Source: Eublepharis macularius
Taxonomy: Eukaryota; Chordata; Lepidosauria; Squamata; Eublepharidae
Length of the DNA stretch: 64,000 bases
Direction of reading: 5' to 3'
NCBI RefSeq assembly: GCF_028583425.1
Contig: NC_072791.1
Location: 30,325,368 to 30,389,367 of the forward strand
This document shows positions 43,565 to 56,555 of this stretch, piece after piece (the stretch's first letter is position 1; each line of letters starts with the position of its first letter). A model generated the notes under the pieces. The model worked only from the letters and a program-made list of their open reading frames with translations, made no database searches and was not told the DNA's origin. Both the position numbers and the translations under genes were made by a program.

Positions 43565-44030
43565 AAAATCTATGACTTGATGGTAGAGCACCTGCTTGAC
43601 TTATAGAAGGCTGCAACTCCCAAGTTAAGTCTGCAGTATTTGGAGTTAAAAGGAACAGATAGATGGGAGTTTACCTTGTGGGCCAAGGGCTCACCTCCCC
43701 ATTGGCCCTGTTTAGCCTGGAGTGGAAGGGCTGCACGCAGCCCACGGGAAGAGGTTCATGGCTGGTGCAAGTCTTGCCTGACATGGGGAAGGTACTGATG
43801 GCTGTACCCGAGCCTGGAAGAGCTGCAGAGCTGGCTGGCTCTTCCTCTCTCCCTCCTTTCTTTCTGGGGCTTGGACCTGGGCTTGCCAGGAGGTGGGGCC
43901 TATTTTCAGGGGCATTTCCCCCTTCCCAGTCTACCCTAACAGTCAGTAAGAATAGACAGTACTGATCTTGATAAGATGGTGGTCTGAATCAATATAAAGG
44001 CAGCATCATGTATGTTCACACAGAAATTCA
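43565..44030 (+). repeat. tRNA-derived SINE with inserted block (copy B)
   Basis: Head 'cttgatggtagagcacctgcttgacttatag' at 43575, tail 'tactgatcttgataagatggtggtctgaatcaatataaaggcagcatcatgtatgttcac' at 43960. A 270-bp foreign block in between (43680-43945) also occurs in copy A (23395-23650). Confidence 0.6.
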
Positions 44031-45975
44031 TGTCCAAAGATGGACTAGAAGTGAATCAGGGTGATGTCATACATTGCTTGAAGACTACCGTATGGGTTTA
44101 TGGCTCTCTGTGTATACAACTGCCACCACAGATCAAGGGCAGATATTTCATAACACAAATGGCTACTTCAAACACAGGAAATAATATTGCCTTTTAATTT
44201 GCAAATCATGATAGAATATGTATGCATTTATGAATCACCTCTGACCATAGAACCAAGAAGCATATTGTTTTCACTTTGTGAGCAGCATCTTTCTATCTAT
44301 ACATGTTTTTGTAAAAGTACAGCATAGTCTCAACAGTAACTCCACACACAATAAGTTATCATTGAAACGTGTGCGTGTGTGTTGCTGACAGGTGTGTTGT
44401 TTGAAATACCAAGCCAGAAATCTTTCTGTATGTGCATAATTCCTGAGCACACACCACATATGACATTAGTCCTCTTAACAAATTACAGTGAATGCATGTA
44501 GCTAGAGATCTCGTGGAATTACGACAGATCTCTGCACCACAGAGACCAGTTGCCCTGAAGACAATTACTGCTTTCAAGGGTGGACTGTATAGTAATATAC
44601 CCTTCTGAGGTTCCTGCCCAAACCCCACCCTCTTCATGCTCCACCCCTGAATCTCCAGGAATTTCCCTACCTGTAGCTGGCAACCGTATGCTTGACAGAG
44701 AGCTCTAGGGAGCCTTGACATTTAAGTGTGGGTGATTGTCTTTGTTTATGCTAAACAGTAAGATTTTGACCACTGTTCAAGACACTGTACTCCCACCCAA
44801 TATCTCCCTCTGTTACCAAAACAGGTGGTCTTCTAACTTTGGGGAGGGGGATTAGCTTAAAGGAGACAAGTGAGAGGGGGGTAACTGGGATTCTCCACCT
44901 ATGTTTATGGGCTTTATTCTCTTAAGAGAATTCTCCAATGAACCAGCCAGATGTTTAACTAGGAAGGGTTTTTTAAAAAAATTAAAAGAGAAATAAAAGG
45001 GGAAACATACAAAACATACAAAAATTACACACAGCACAGATACAAGGCTAACTAAAATGAAATTAGGAGGAGAGGGGAGAAAACAGTTTTGAGGAAAGCT
45101 ACAGTTACCAGTCTTGAGGACAGACGTCTATGGAAGCAGCAGCAGCAGCAGCAGCAAAACGACTAGCATTTCACTGAGAAGAAAATGCCCAAATGGATTT
45201 GGGGGTGTATGTACAGATCCCAGAAAACACACACACAGCACTGGTGGCTAGGGACTCCAGATATAGGACAAAATGCTCCCTGGGGCAAGCTGACATCTCC
45301 CCCCCACCAAAAAAAACAATGACAATGGCATTTTGCTGAATGGCATTAAGTGGTGCTTAATCAAGTAAGTGGGTGAGAGAAGTGAGGCAGGGCATGGATG
45401 AGATTAGCCAGGAGCTTCCTGGGAGCCTCATTGTCCTAAGTTATGCATCTCTCCAGGACAAAGAGAGGGTCAGCCAGCCGCTCTGACTCTCCTTTTAAAA
45501 TGTTTTTCCAGGCTCTTGCCCTGCTGGCATCCATTTTGTTTTATTTCAGGCCTAGCAGTGCCTTGCACTTATGATTTTATGTCTATAAATTGCCGTTCAG
45601 TGGGAGGAGTGGTCTGACTGCCAACACCTTCTCCAGGGAAACAAGCACTGGCACTCCCTCCCACTGTGCAATATGAAAATGTGGAGAGTTTCTAAAAAGG
45701 CTGTGTTGTATCAGGAAGCATGCCTGTCAGTGACACACCCTCCTCCAGGTCTTCACTCTACACACTCTCCCTCCCAGATCCTGGTTCCTAGGTCCACCTC
45801 TTCCTTAAGAGCAACCATGTATTACAGCTAAGAGCAAAAAAAAAAACCCTACAGTTCATAAGGAGTTTGTGAGTGACATTTGCCATGCCAACAAACCAGT
45901 CCCAGGATCAGCTCACCATAGCAGCTCCCCATTGGATGTGCGAAGTTTGACTGGGGAACTCATTCAGGGAGGCTC
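44031..45975. other. Intergenic stretch, no gene recognised
   Basis: Holds an inverted 'Lizard' MITE copy (44545-44695), a GCA trinucleotide run (about 45136-45158) and the right-hand shared block of the A/B duplication (45690-45845). No coding sequence is seen. Confidence 0.5.
44545..44695 (-). repeat. 'Lizard' MITE fragment
   Basis: 'ctccacccctgaatctccaggaatttccctacctgtagctggcaacc' is the inverted left end of the family. Confidence 0.6.
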
Positions 45976-47560
45976 ATAACATTCATAAAATACCATGAGT
46001 TAATCATAAAACTATAAAATCAATAATAATCGTAAAACAATCATTAAAATAGTCCAGCACAGGCTACTTAAATAAACAGTTGGGAGTCCATATATGGGTG
46101 TATATATGGGCGTAGCACATGGCCGAGGGCAGTCCCAGAAAAAGTGATGGTCTTAGGTGAAAGAAGGGGGACACCTGCTGGCCCTCAGACAAAGGTCTGG
46201 CGGAACAGCTCCGTTTTACAGGCCCTGCAGAATTGTAACAGGTCCTGCAGAGCCCGGATCTCCAGCAGGAGAGCATTTTACCAGGCCAGGGCCAGGGCAG
46301 AAAAAGCCCTGGCCCTGGTTGAGGCCAGACGGATGTCCTTCAGGTCAGGGACCACCAGGAGTTGCTTGTCTGCAGAGCGCAATGCCCTTCAGGGGACATA
46401 ACAGAAGAGTCGGTCCCACAGGTATGCAGGTCCCAGTCCGTGAAGGGCTTTAAACACCAAGGTTAACACCTTGAACCAGATCCAAAACTCCACTGGGAGC
46501 CAGTGCAGCTGGCACAGCACAGAATGAATGTGTGCTCGGATTGGCGTTCTGGTAAGGACGTGTGCCGCTGCATTCTGGACCAGCTATAACTTATGGGTTA
46601 GACCCAAAGGCAGCCCAGTGTAGAGTGAATTGCAGTAGTCTAGCCTGGAGGTGACTGTTGCATGGATTACTGTAGCCAGGTCCTGGGGCAAAAGATAGAG
46701 TGCCAGTTGCCTGGCCTGTCGAAGATGAAAAAAGGCAGACCTGGCAACGGCAGCGAACTGGGCTTCCATTGAAAGTGTGGCATCCAAGGTTACACCCAGG
46801 CTTCTCACCATCGGCGAAGGTTTCAGTTGTACCCCATCGAGGGCTGGGAGCCGGGTCCCCAGCTCAATTCCCCCACAACCCAGACTCTGAAACTTCATCT
46901 TCAGGGGATTCAATTTCAGGCAACTCTGATGTAATGATGCCGTCACAGCCTCAAGACCTTAGGCCAAGAAATCCAGGCGAGATCAGACTGGCCATCCATC
47001 AACAGATAGAGCTGGGTGTCATCCACATACTGGTGACAACCCAGCCCAAAGCTGCAAACTATCTGGGCGAGGGGGCACATATGGTTTTTAAATAGTATCA
47101 GGGATAGGATCACCCCCTGAGGGACGCCGCATACCAAAGAATGACAAGCGGATATCTGTTCCCTGAGTGCCCAACCTCTGTCTCCAATTGTGGAGGAAGG
47201 AGTTCAGCCTTTGCAGGGCTGTCCCATCAATCCCCACATCGGCAAGGCAGTGGGTCAAACGATTGTGATCGACCATGTCGAATGCTGCTATAAGATCTAA
47301 AAGTATCAGCAGTGCTGATCCGCCATGATCCAGGTGTCGCCGCAGATCATCTGTGAGTGCAACTAGAGCCATCTCTATACCATGGCCAGGCCTGAAGCCA
47401 GACTGGAATGGATCCAGGATAGAGGCGTCATCAAGGTATACCTGCAGCTGTTCTGCTACTGCCCTCTCAATTACCTTCCTAGGATTGGAAGATTCAAAAC
47501 TGGGCAGTAATTGGCTGGATCAACAGGATCCAGTGATGGTTTCTTTAATAAGGGCTGCAC
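45975..47560 (-). mobile_element. L2-type LINE, 5'-truncated and broken
   Basis: Minus-strand RT pieces: LLILLDLIAAFDMVDHNRLT (47372-47088), GVPQGVILSLILF and GCHQYVDDTQLYLLMDG (47137-46943), then LGVTLDATLSMEAQFAAVAR and VTSRLDYCNSLYTGLPLGLT (46946-46584). The frame changes between the pieces. A long 3' part with 'ctggcctcaaccagggcc' follows, ending in an A/T-rich tail near 45980-46050. Family by motif order: L2 rather than CR1. Confidence 0.82.
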
Positions 47561-47575
47561 CACAGCCTCCTTCAG

Positions 47576-47662
47576 TGAGCAAGTGTGAAACCCCTGCAAA
47601 CATGGGAAGCGAAACAGGTACTGAAAACGCTTTAAATACCCAGTGTGAAATATGCCCAGAAC
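47576..47662. repeat. End fragment of the 1.09-kb DNA transposon family
   Basis: 'gcaagtgtgaaacccctgcaaacatggg...gaaacaggtactgaaaacgc' matches 35270-35350. Confidence 0.6.
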
Positions 47663-47929
47663 AACCTTGGAGAGGGGCATGAAGCAAAGGAGCAAGACAT
47701 TTGTATATCTTATGTAGATTAGAAGAACCATCTAATATCAATAGATACAATGAATTGAAGCCTAGGTGTAGAAAGTTGCTAAGAACAACAGGAATGTCTA
47801 ATTTTATAGAAGATGAGATACAGGGAAGGGTGTATTGGTTGATGGCCAAAAGATATTCATATGTGTGAGAAACTTGTAGTTACTCATTTTCCATAGATTT
47901 TGTTAAGATACAATGTAGCAAGAATAAAC

Positions 47930-47951
47930 TAATACACACACACACACACTT
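47930..47951. repeat. CA microsatellite
   Basis: 'acacacacacacacac' run. Confidence 0.8.
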
Positions 47952-48177
47952 TAAGAAGATGTTTCAAAAGGAGATAGCCTTTTCTGGTGTTTGAAGTTAT
48001 AACATAATCAGTTAGCCAAGAATTATTTATTTATTATTTCATTGGATTTCTATTCTGCCCTCCATGCAAGCAGGCTCAGGGCGGGTTCCATCATTTAAAA
48101 CACAATGCAGCAATAAATATACAAATTAGCCATAAAAACAATATAAAAACAGTTGCCATCAGGCAAAGCATGCAGCT

Positions 48178-48390
48178 GCTGTGGTTAAGTAGTTTGGCTG
48201 CAAAACAGCACTCTACTGGATTGAATCCCACTATTGCCATGAGCTCAGGAGGTGGCCTTGGGTAAGCCATTCCTCTCAGCCCCAGCTCCCCAGCTATATA
48301 GTGGGGATAATAACAACACCAACTTGTTCATTGCTCTAGGTAAGGCACTAATCTGTCTAGAAGAGCAGTATATAAGCACAGTTATTATTG
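48178..48390 (+). repeat. tRNA-derived SINE
   Basis: 'ctgctgtggttaagtagtttggctgcaaaacag' head, B box GGATTGAATCC, then 'gagctcaggaggtggccttgggtaagcca' and 'ctgtctagaagagcagtatataagcacagttattatt'. Confidence 0.75.
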
Positions 48391-48559
48391 CACCACAGTG
48401 CAATAATTCTAGTATATACTTGAAACCAATTCATGTTAGCTGTTGCTGCCTAGGTGGCAAACAATTGTCAATACACATCTACTTGACCAACTCTTTAGAG
48501 TATAGATTTTTTTTAAAATGCTTAACAGGCTTACTTGAGCCATTAACTGCACAACCCTA

Positions 48560-49429
48560 AGCCCTGAGTCAGTGCCCCCGCCTGTGCGGCGACATAAAAG
48601 TGGTGCTGCTCCGCCACTCCCTATGAACGTTTGCAGGAGAGCCATGCCAGCACAAGAGCACCTGCCCACCATTCCCCTGACAACCCCTCCCACACCAGCC
48701 AATGGCCGCACTGCTCCTCTTACAGGCGGGCAAGGGGTGCGGCCGATGGGGGGCCCACATCCCCCGGCCATCCAACAACCTCCCCTGTCAAGGAGCAGGC
48801 ATCCCTGCAAGTGAGGGGGAAAGAACTGAAGGTGCAGATTGAACACCCACCCTCTCACCCATCCACCCCCCATTTCTGATGAGGGCCAGGCCAGTGGCAC
48901 CTACAAATCCCCCCATCACCACCACCATGGGAAACAGATTCCCCTTCCCTGAAAAGTGGGACCAGAAAGGCAGCAGGACCCGGCAAGGGTTGCACTCGCA
49001 GCCTGTAGCACTTGGGATCAGCCTCCAGGTTCTAGAGAGGCAGATGGGGGGGCAGGTTCTTAAATGAGTGACAGGAATGCCCACTGAAATCCACGCAAGA
49101 GGCCAGAAGGCCCATTGGAGGTGATGGGTGTGAAAAGTGTGCACAGACTTGCAGCGGTGCCATTTGAACACATCACTACATCACAATGATGTGAGAACAT
49201 GGGTTGGACCTCGACAACCATGCCCTGGTCCTGGGGTGACACCCCCCCCCCAGAGGGGACTGACAGCCTGCGGGAACAGAGAAACTTCTCCGGAGGCCAT
49301 CGTCTACCCCCTCCCCACATCAGATTTCCTAAGTCACCCAGATAACTTGGGTGGGGTGGTTTGGTTTGGCCTGCCTGGCTGAGCTCAACCCCAAGCAACG
49401 ATACCCACACTTTGCTGACTCACCATGAC
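48560..49429. other. GC-rich unclassified DNA, Gypsy insertion site
   Basis: C-rich stretch with short non-conserved frames. It continues after the Gypsy element at 56958-57190 ('ctccacccctgcagcccc'). It may be a non-autonomous DNA element or satellite. No proof. Confidence 0.35.
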
Positions 49430-49434
49430 CCGAC

Positions 49435-49826
49435 TGTCAGAGCCTGTTTAACCTGGGTAATGCCATGTTTAACTAGTGTTTAGTCTTTCTTTTCCTCCAG
49501 GCCCCAACACCTGCACGGAGCCGAGTCCATGGGAAAGGAAACTCTCTTATCTGTCTGCTCGACCTTGGCCAGCTCAACATGCCTCTGAGAAGCTTTGCTG
49601 TGCGAATTTGGGGGGAGGCTGGGCTTAGGAGTGTGAAATGTAACCACTTTCTCTTCATGAATCATTCTTGTCAATACTCTGGTTGGCCAGGATCTCTATC
49701 CTGGAATATGTATACTTGGAGATGAATGCTGTCTTTCACAATAAACCTTTTGAAATAAAAAAGACCTTGTCTTCTTGCAGAGGGGAGTGAAACAGACTAT
49801 CAACTCTGGAGTAGCATAGTCTGACA
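49435..49826 (+). repeat. Gypsy 5' LTR
   Basis: 392 bp, TGTCAGAGCC to AGTCTGACA, with poly(A)-type 'caataaacctttt' in the second half. Confidence 0.92.
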
Positions 49827-49876
49827 TTTTGACAAGAATCACCCTTTGAAGTCTACAACCCCCTCACCCAGGGCAG

Positions 49877-51817
49877 ATGGATACCGAGGAATCCTTGATT
49901 GATCTACCTGTCCCTGGCCAGGAGGAGGATGACTCAATACCACTGGTACCAGCGAGTGGGTCGGGGGAGACCCCAGGCCCTACTGAAGTACCTATCGAGG
50001 CGCCTTCCGAAGTCCCTGGAGAAAGAGTTCCTGAGGAAGGAGCGGGAACGGTACCTGGCAGAAGAGCAGAGCAACCTGATCTGAGTGTAGCCGGCGCCCG
50101 GCCTAAGGTGCGAGAAGCTAACGGACAGAGCCAGCTAATTTCAATGCCGACTCCGAGACAGTGGGGCTCCCGACCTAGAGAAGCATGGGAGAAGAGAGCG
50201 GGGACCATGTTTTCCCGTTCAATGATTGACGTTCGGCGCACCGTTGGGTTGATGGAGCAGGAAAGCCCTAGCATCATATGGGATCTAAGGAGGGCCACCT
50301 GCACGCTGGAAGAAACGCGGGCCAGTAACCAGCCTAGTACAAGAGAAATGTAGCTGTGGGCCGCCTAGAAGAGTGGGATCCCCGAGGCTCAGACAGCCTC
50401 CAGGATTGGGAAACCACTAGACATGAACTTATGAGCTGGGATTACTCGGATGTGAACTCAGCTAGAGCGTGGGAGCGTCGTCACACTCAACAGTTGGAAT
50501 ATCGGACCCGAGCAGTGGATACTGGGATTTCAGCAATCACCGGACTAGCGAAGGGAATCCTAGCCGGTATGACCGAAGAAGAAGAACTACGGATGCAAGG
50601 CGACGCAGCATTAAGCCCAATACCCCCTGATGGTGACAGAGGAATAAGTCCCCAGGAAGGGGGTTGATTGGAGGTGTGGAGGGGCCCATACAGGCATGGA
50701 CTTCAGACTTTGTTCCACCTCGGTCGCGAGAAACATCCGAACCCTCGGAGGCCAGTGATCGAGGAGAAGACAGAGCAGCACAGGAAGCTGCTGAATATCA
50801 CCGACGCATGGAAAGTCGAATGGAGGCGATGGAGGATGAATTAGCTCAGGCTGTGTTTCTCATTGGTGAGCTGGTGAGAGGGCAGAGAGAAGGGCGAGCA
50901 GCGGCCAATCAAGTTCGACAAGTGCCAGCGGTGGCACAAGGACAAGCACCAACAAGTGCCCCAAGGTCGGTAGCCACGCAATCCACTCCGGGATCCAGCG
51001 TGGGCCTGTCACCGCTACTGCAGCAACAACTGCTTATTACAACGACGCGAAAAACGCCCGCCCCACAACAACAGCAGGTAGCTGCACAAGTGTCACAGAC
51101 ACCCTTGCCGACGCTACCGGCCCCAACTCAACCAGCACCTTTTCAAAGCGTTCAACAGCTGCCACCTTCGGGTCAAACTGCCCCTCCACGACAGCAGCTT
51201 CCTCCCCCTCCGAGGCAAGTACCCCCACCGCCGCCTAGACAGGAGGCACTTCAGCAGCCGTCACCACTACAAGTCCCTCCAGGAGCCCCAGGGGCACTCC
51301 CGAGAGCCCCACTGCCTGGAAACCCACCAAGAACTAGACCGATGGGAGTTCCGCAAGGGCAACCCAAGGGATTGCTACAAGGGCCCATGCCTCCACCTCC
51401 TCCGACACAAGTGTTGCAAGATAGAAGGAGGGAACCGGAGTTGCCTTGGGGCTGGATTAAATTAGAAGCCACTTTTGATGGAGATACGCAAAAGTTGGGA
51501 TTCTTTGTAGTTCAAGCGCTTCAATTCTTTAATAGATGGGGGCATCTGTTTCCAGATGAGGAGAGCAGAATCGATCATTTGGCATCGAGACTGGAAGGCA
51601 AAGCGGCCAAATGGTATGTGACTTTATACGACTCTGGAGCCCCAGAGCTGGACACTTTACAAAGTTTTATGGCGGTGTTGCGCACACAATATGAGGACCC
51701 CCTTGAAGAGGACCGATTTCGTACGGAATTACAAGTACTGCATCAGGGCACTCAACCAGTCAGAGACTATGCTGCTAAGTTCAGACAATTTAGATTGAAA
51801 GAATGGCTGCTCCCTTA
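49877..51817 (+). pseudogene. Gypsy gag-like region
   Basis: Fossil coding region. It has a Pro/Gln-rich middle and a retrotransposon-gag domain toward its end, with W-x-x-F-F-pattern 'FFNRWGHLFPDE' and 'LEGKAAKWYVTLYD'. No zinc knuckle can be seen before the PLE insertion. Confidence 0.75.
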
Positions 51818-53060
51818 AGAACTGACAAGATATTGGGACTAACCCACAGGGAGCATTCAACAATATTAACCAGTTACTTAAATAAATTTTTATAAATTTT
51901 CAATATTCAAAGTGCAAGTGCTATTAACAAAGTCAGTGCAATACAGCAAATGTAAATAATTCTTCATAAGTACAATCAATTGAGCACAGCATAGCATCAA
52001 CGATTCATATACAATTTAAATACACTCTACTAGAACAACCGGGTACAACAAAGTTAATGTCTATATCCTGTCTCCGTTGTCATTTCTTCCTGCGACTATG
52101 TTATGAAGTCTCCTCCCGATGGTAAGAAACGCCGCGGGGTTGAAGCTGGCAAAGCAATCCTCTTCAGCACCCAATCTGGGGCCGGCTGAAGCACAGATTT
52201 CACAAAAGCTTCCTCAGGAGTAACCGCTCTATTAAAAATACATACAAGCATTCTAAAACCATCCCAAAATCCAATGAGTTCTACTCAAAGTTCTCTCTCC
52301 TTCTATTACAAGCATACTCACACGGCAAAACCATGGAGAAATAATTGATTTGGAGACCCGGTCTGGGCGGCAGTGAATTCTAACGCGCGCCCACCCGCCG
52401 TTCCACGTTTCAATAAATAGGAAATCCAATTAGCGTATGACCTTCCTCTTAAAGATATCCCCCTAAACCTCTCTATAGGAGTCCAATCATAAGTAGCAGC
52501 TCAAAAGTAATTCGTTGTTTAAGACCTCTTGGTCTTATCGCATCTAACTTAAATATCCAAAACGCCTCTCTGCAGAGGAGGATCATTTGTAAAGAGTCCT
52601 GCGTACCTCTTACCACTTCCAAAACAATAATCTCAAACTCTCGGTCTGAGTGGCCTTTTTCTTTAAAATGTGCTGTCAGCGGGGCTTCCTGAACATTGTT
52701 CCGAATGCGTGAACTATGTTCAAGTGCTCTCACCTTAAATGGCCGCACAGTGCAGCCAATATAAAGTAGATCACATGGACACTTTAATGCATAGATCACT
52801 GCTCTAGTTTGGCAATTTGCAAAATGTTTAAAGGTGTATGTTACATTTCTAAACCCACAACAACCCACAACATCTTTTCCACACTGTGACACTGAGAGAT
52901 CTCTGTCTTTTGGTGCTACACCTCTGAAGATGCCAGCCACAGCTGCTGGCGAAACGTCAGGAACTACAATGCCAAGACCATGGCAATACAGCCTGGAAAA
53001 CCCACAACAACCATCTTTCTCCAGCCGTGAAAGCCTTCGACAATACAGAAGAAGTTTTGA
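51818..53060. mobile_element. PLE pieces inserted in the Gypsy element
   Basis: Minus-strand part 51830-52840 codes the PLE C terminus with the GIY-YIG-type block RAVIYALKCPCDLLYIGCTV and a downstream 'EIIVLEVV' nuclease part. 52865-53055 is a plus-strand unit of the same family as 59247-60138 ('tctgaagatgccagccacagctgctggcgaaacgtcagg'). The opposed orientation suggests the fold-back layout typical of PLE ends. Confidence 0.75.
52924..52955 (+). ncRNA. Hammerhead-ribozyme-like core
   Basis: CTGAAGA, stem II GCCAGC/GCTGGC with a 7-base loop, GAAAC, then GTC. All core boxes of a hammerhead are present in order, identical to the one at 60018. Confidence 0.45.
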
Positions 53061-53066
53061 TGGAGC

Positions 53067-56000
53067 TTGATGTGCAACCCACTGAGGAGGAGGAAGAAGT
53101 ACCCAGCCCCCAGTCGGGAAACTAGATGGATCTGTCATAAAGAGACCCGACCGACAGATCAGAAAAGAAAGCTCCCCATGAGAGGTGAGAGAAAAAGGGT
53201 CTACCTTATTCACACCAGTTATTTTGCTAAACCCCAAAAGGGGGACACATATATGTGTGGAAGCATTAATTGATTCTGGCTGCTCCAGAGACATTATAGC
53301 CCCAGCTTTAGTGAATGGATTGGGTCTAAGGGCTAAAGAACTGGAAAATCCTATTATTTTTGAACAAATTGATGGCTCCAACATGTCTCCAGTAACCTTA
53401 GAAACTGAACCAGTACCCACTGGTATCAAAAACCACTGGGAAAAAAGATGCTTCATGATAAGCCAAGTGGCCAAATATCCCTTAATCCTTGGCAGTCGTT
53501 GGTTATGGGATCATAATCCCAGTATAGACTGGGCTAAAGGAACAATAGATTTTAACCATGATAATTGCAAACATCATGACTGGCAAACAGAATGGGGGAA
53601 AACCAAACCCCCTGTAATGGATGTTGCACTTGTAACCAAAGAGGAGTTGAACCGCATCCCCAAAGAATATAGAAGTCTGAAGCAAGCATTTAGTGAGGAG
53701 GAGGCTGATAGTCTTCCCCCTCATCGCGCCACCGACTGCGCCATCAAGATCCTGCCACTGGAGAGAGAAGAACTAAGAAAATTCATCGACAAGAATTTGG
53801 AAAGAGGATTCATCCGCCCGGCTAGCAGCCCGCATGCAGCTCCTGTGCTATTCATTAAAAAGAAGGATGGGGGCTTAAGACTCTGCACACACTTCAGAGG
53901 GATCAATGCAGTGTCAGCAACCGATGCTTACCTCATCCCGCTCATCAGAGATCTTCTCAACATCGTGGCGCAAGGTAAGATCTTCTCCAAATTAGACTTG
54001 AAAGATGCTTACTTCCATGTAAGAATTAAGGAAGGGGATGAATGGAAAACCGTGTTCAACACGCCCTTAGGCCAATATGAATACCTGGTCATGCCTTTCA
54101 GCTTATCTGGCGCCCCATCAGTATACATGTCCATAATCAATGAAGTACTACATAAATATTAATATAAAGGGGTGGTCATGTATCTAGATGACGTGTTAAT
54201 TTATTCAGAAACAAAGGAAGTGCATGTCAAATTAGTACGGGAAGTGCTGACTACGTTAATGTGCCACAAACTCCCTATCAAACTTTCCAAATGTGAATTC
54301 CATAAAACAGAACTAGATTATTTGGGCTACCGCATTTCTGGGCAAGGACTAAAGATGGATCCTGCCAAAATTAAAGCCGTACAAGAATGGCAGACACCCC
54401 GTACTCTAAAATCCTTCTTGGGGTTTGCCGACTTCTACAGAGACTTAATAGAAGGATTTGCTAAGATCGCCATACCGTTAACCAAACTCTTAAAAACTAA
54501 AGGAAAGGGGGATCAAGCAAAGAAACCCACTACTAAATTAGAGTGGGACCAAACTTGCCAGGCAGCCTTCTATGAACTCAAACTCAAATTCACCTCAGAG
54601 CCCATCCTGCAACACCCAGACGAAAATTGACCCTTCATAGTGCAGGTCGATGCCAGTGATGCAGCCATTGGCGGCGTGCTTCTACAGAAAGGGGAGGATG
54701 GGAAAACCAAACCATGAGCGTATTTGTCTAGGAAATTTTCAGAAGCGGAGTGGCATTGGAATGTATGGGAAAAGGAAGCCTTTGCCGTAAAAGTAGCTCT
54801 CACAATGTGGCGTCACTGGCTTGAAGGGGCTCGACACCCTTTCGAAGTTTGGACGGATCACAAAAACTTAGAAGCCCTAAGAAGCCCTAGACGTCTTAAC
54901 GCTAAACAACTCCGATGGGCAGAATTCTTTTCTAAATTCAATTTCACTCTAAAGTTCTTGCTGGGCAAAACTAATTTCCTAGCGGACGCTCTTTCGCACA
55001 TGCCCCAACATCAAAGTAAAAAAGAGGAAACCATTGACACTGTATTCACCCCCCATCAGCTGGGAAGAGTGGTTACCACTCGCAGTCAAACTGCGCAGAA
55101 GCAAGAGGCTGAAAAGGAGTGGAGAGCAAAAGTAAAAAGCGAGGTGGAAAAAGAAGGGGAGGGAGCGCCCAAAGCAAAAATGTCTCAAATGGCGGAGGGA
55201 GACTGGGTAAAAAGAGGATCGATTGTACATACCAGCTAGCCTCCGAAAAGAAGTTCTACAGCGTTGTCATGATGCCCGCACCGCGGGTCACTTCGGCTAC
55301 TTAAAGAGTCTCCATTTAATACAAAGACAATTTTGGTGGCCGGGTATTAGGAAAGACGTTTCCCAATATGTTTCCTCTTGCCCTATATGCATAAGTGCCA
55401 AAACCAGGAAGGGAAAACCACCGGGACTTTTGCAACCACTAGAAACCCCAAGGAGACCTTGGGAAGTAATTTCTATGGACTTTATTACAGATCTTCCTAC
55501 CTCCAAGGGATGCTCATGTATTTTAGTGGTTGTAGATTTATTCTCCAAGCAAGCACATTTTATACCTTGCACAACCATACCCACCACCAAGAAATTAGCA
55601 GAAATATTTATGAAACACATTGTCAAACTGCATTCTTTTCCCTCTAAGGTAATCTCCGACCATGGCGGACAGTTTATTGCCAGTTTCTGGAAAGAGCTGC
55701 TTCAATTAACTGGAATGGAGCAAGGAATCAGTTCAGCGTTCCACCCACAAAGTGATGGGCAGTCAGAAATAACTAATCAGATATTAGAACAATTCCTTCG
55801 ATGTTATATTAATTTCCAGCAAGATAATTGGGTGGAGCTTCTTCATTTTGCCGAGTATTCATACAACAACGCAATCCACAGTTCAACACGTGAAACCTCC
55901 TTTAAAATTGTGCACGGCTACGATGGAAAAGCTTTTCCCTTTGAGCTTCCACAAGGAAAGCAGCCCGGGGGGGGGGGATCTACATCAATGGTGGACCTCC

Positions 56001-56544
56001 CTTAGCCAACAGTGGACAGCTATTCAAACAGCCTTAAATAAAGCTAAAGCAGATTACAAAAAATATGCAGATCGCCACCGTGCGAAAGAATGGGAATTGC
56101 ACCCAGGAGACAAAGTATATATCTCAACAAAAAACCTTCGAATAGACCAAGCCAGCAAAAAACTGGCTTTGAAATATCTAGGACCCTTTCCTGTTAAAAG
56201 AGTAATCAACCAAGTAACTGTAGAAGTCCTTCTACCAAAAAACCTGCGCCACGTCCACCCGTCATTCCATGTAAGTCTATTGAAGAAAGCCCCTGCACCA
56301 GACCAATGGCATCCTACACCAACCACTCCCCTCCCAACAATGATCAATGATCAAGTTCACTACGAAGTGGAAGAAATATTGGACTTCTAAGACTCGATGT
56401 AACAAGCTGTTTTATTTAATTCGCTGGAAGGACTTTGAGGAAGGGTATCGGGAGTGGGTGGAGTCTGTCCATGTAAAAGCCCCTAGGCTCCTTAAGCAGT
56501 TCCATCAAACATACCCTAACAACCCGGGGGGAGAGAGATCTTAA
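53067..56544 (+). pseudogene. Gypsy pol region (protease, RT, RNase H, integrase, chromodomain)
   Basis: Fossil pol. Visible landmarks are the protease ALIDSGCSRD, the RT with FSKLDLKDAY and YLDDVLIYS, RNase H with an 'F-x-V-x-V-D-A-S' region, an H-H-C-C zinc region before SCPICISAKT, an integrase core with MDFITDLP and HGGQFIASFW, and a C-terminal chromodomain-like stretch (56347-56544) with LFYLIRWKDF. The region is interrupted at several places. Confidence 0.88.
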
Positions 56545-56555
56545 GGGTGGCAGAA

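Larger units (their letters stand above)
34236..45850. repeat. Segmental duplication, copy B
   Basis: Colinear with about 9621-25930. It lacks the PLEs and L1 of copy A, and has private inserts at 34265-35350, 37090-37207, 37558-37707 and 38400-38857. Confidence 0.85.

Noticed and set aside
48570-49410. Possible CpG-island gene with frames of 80-154 codons
   Set aside because: No conserved motif or consistent splice signals were found. Left as unclassified GC-rich DNA.
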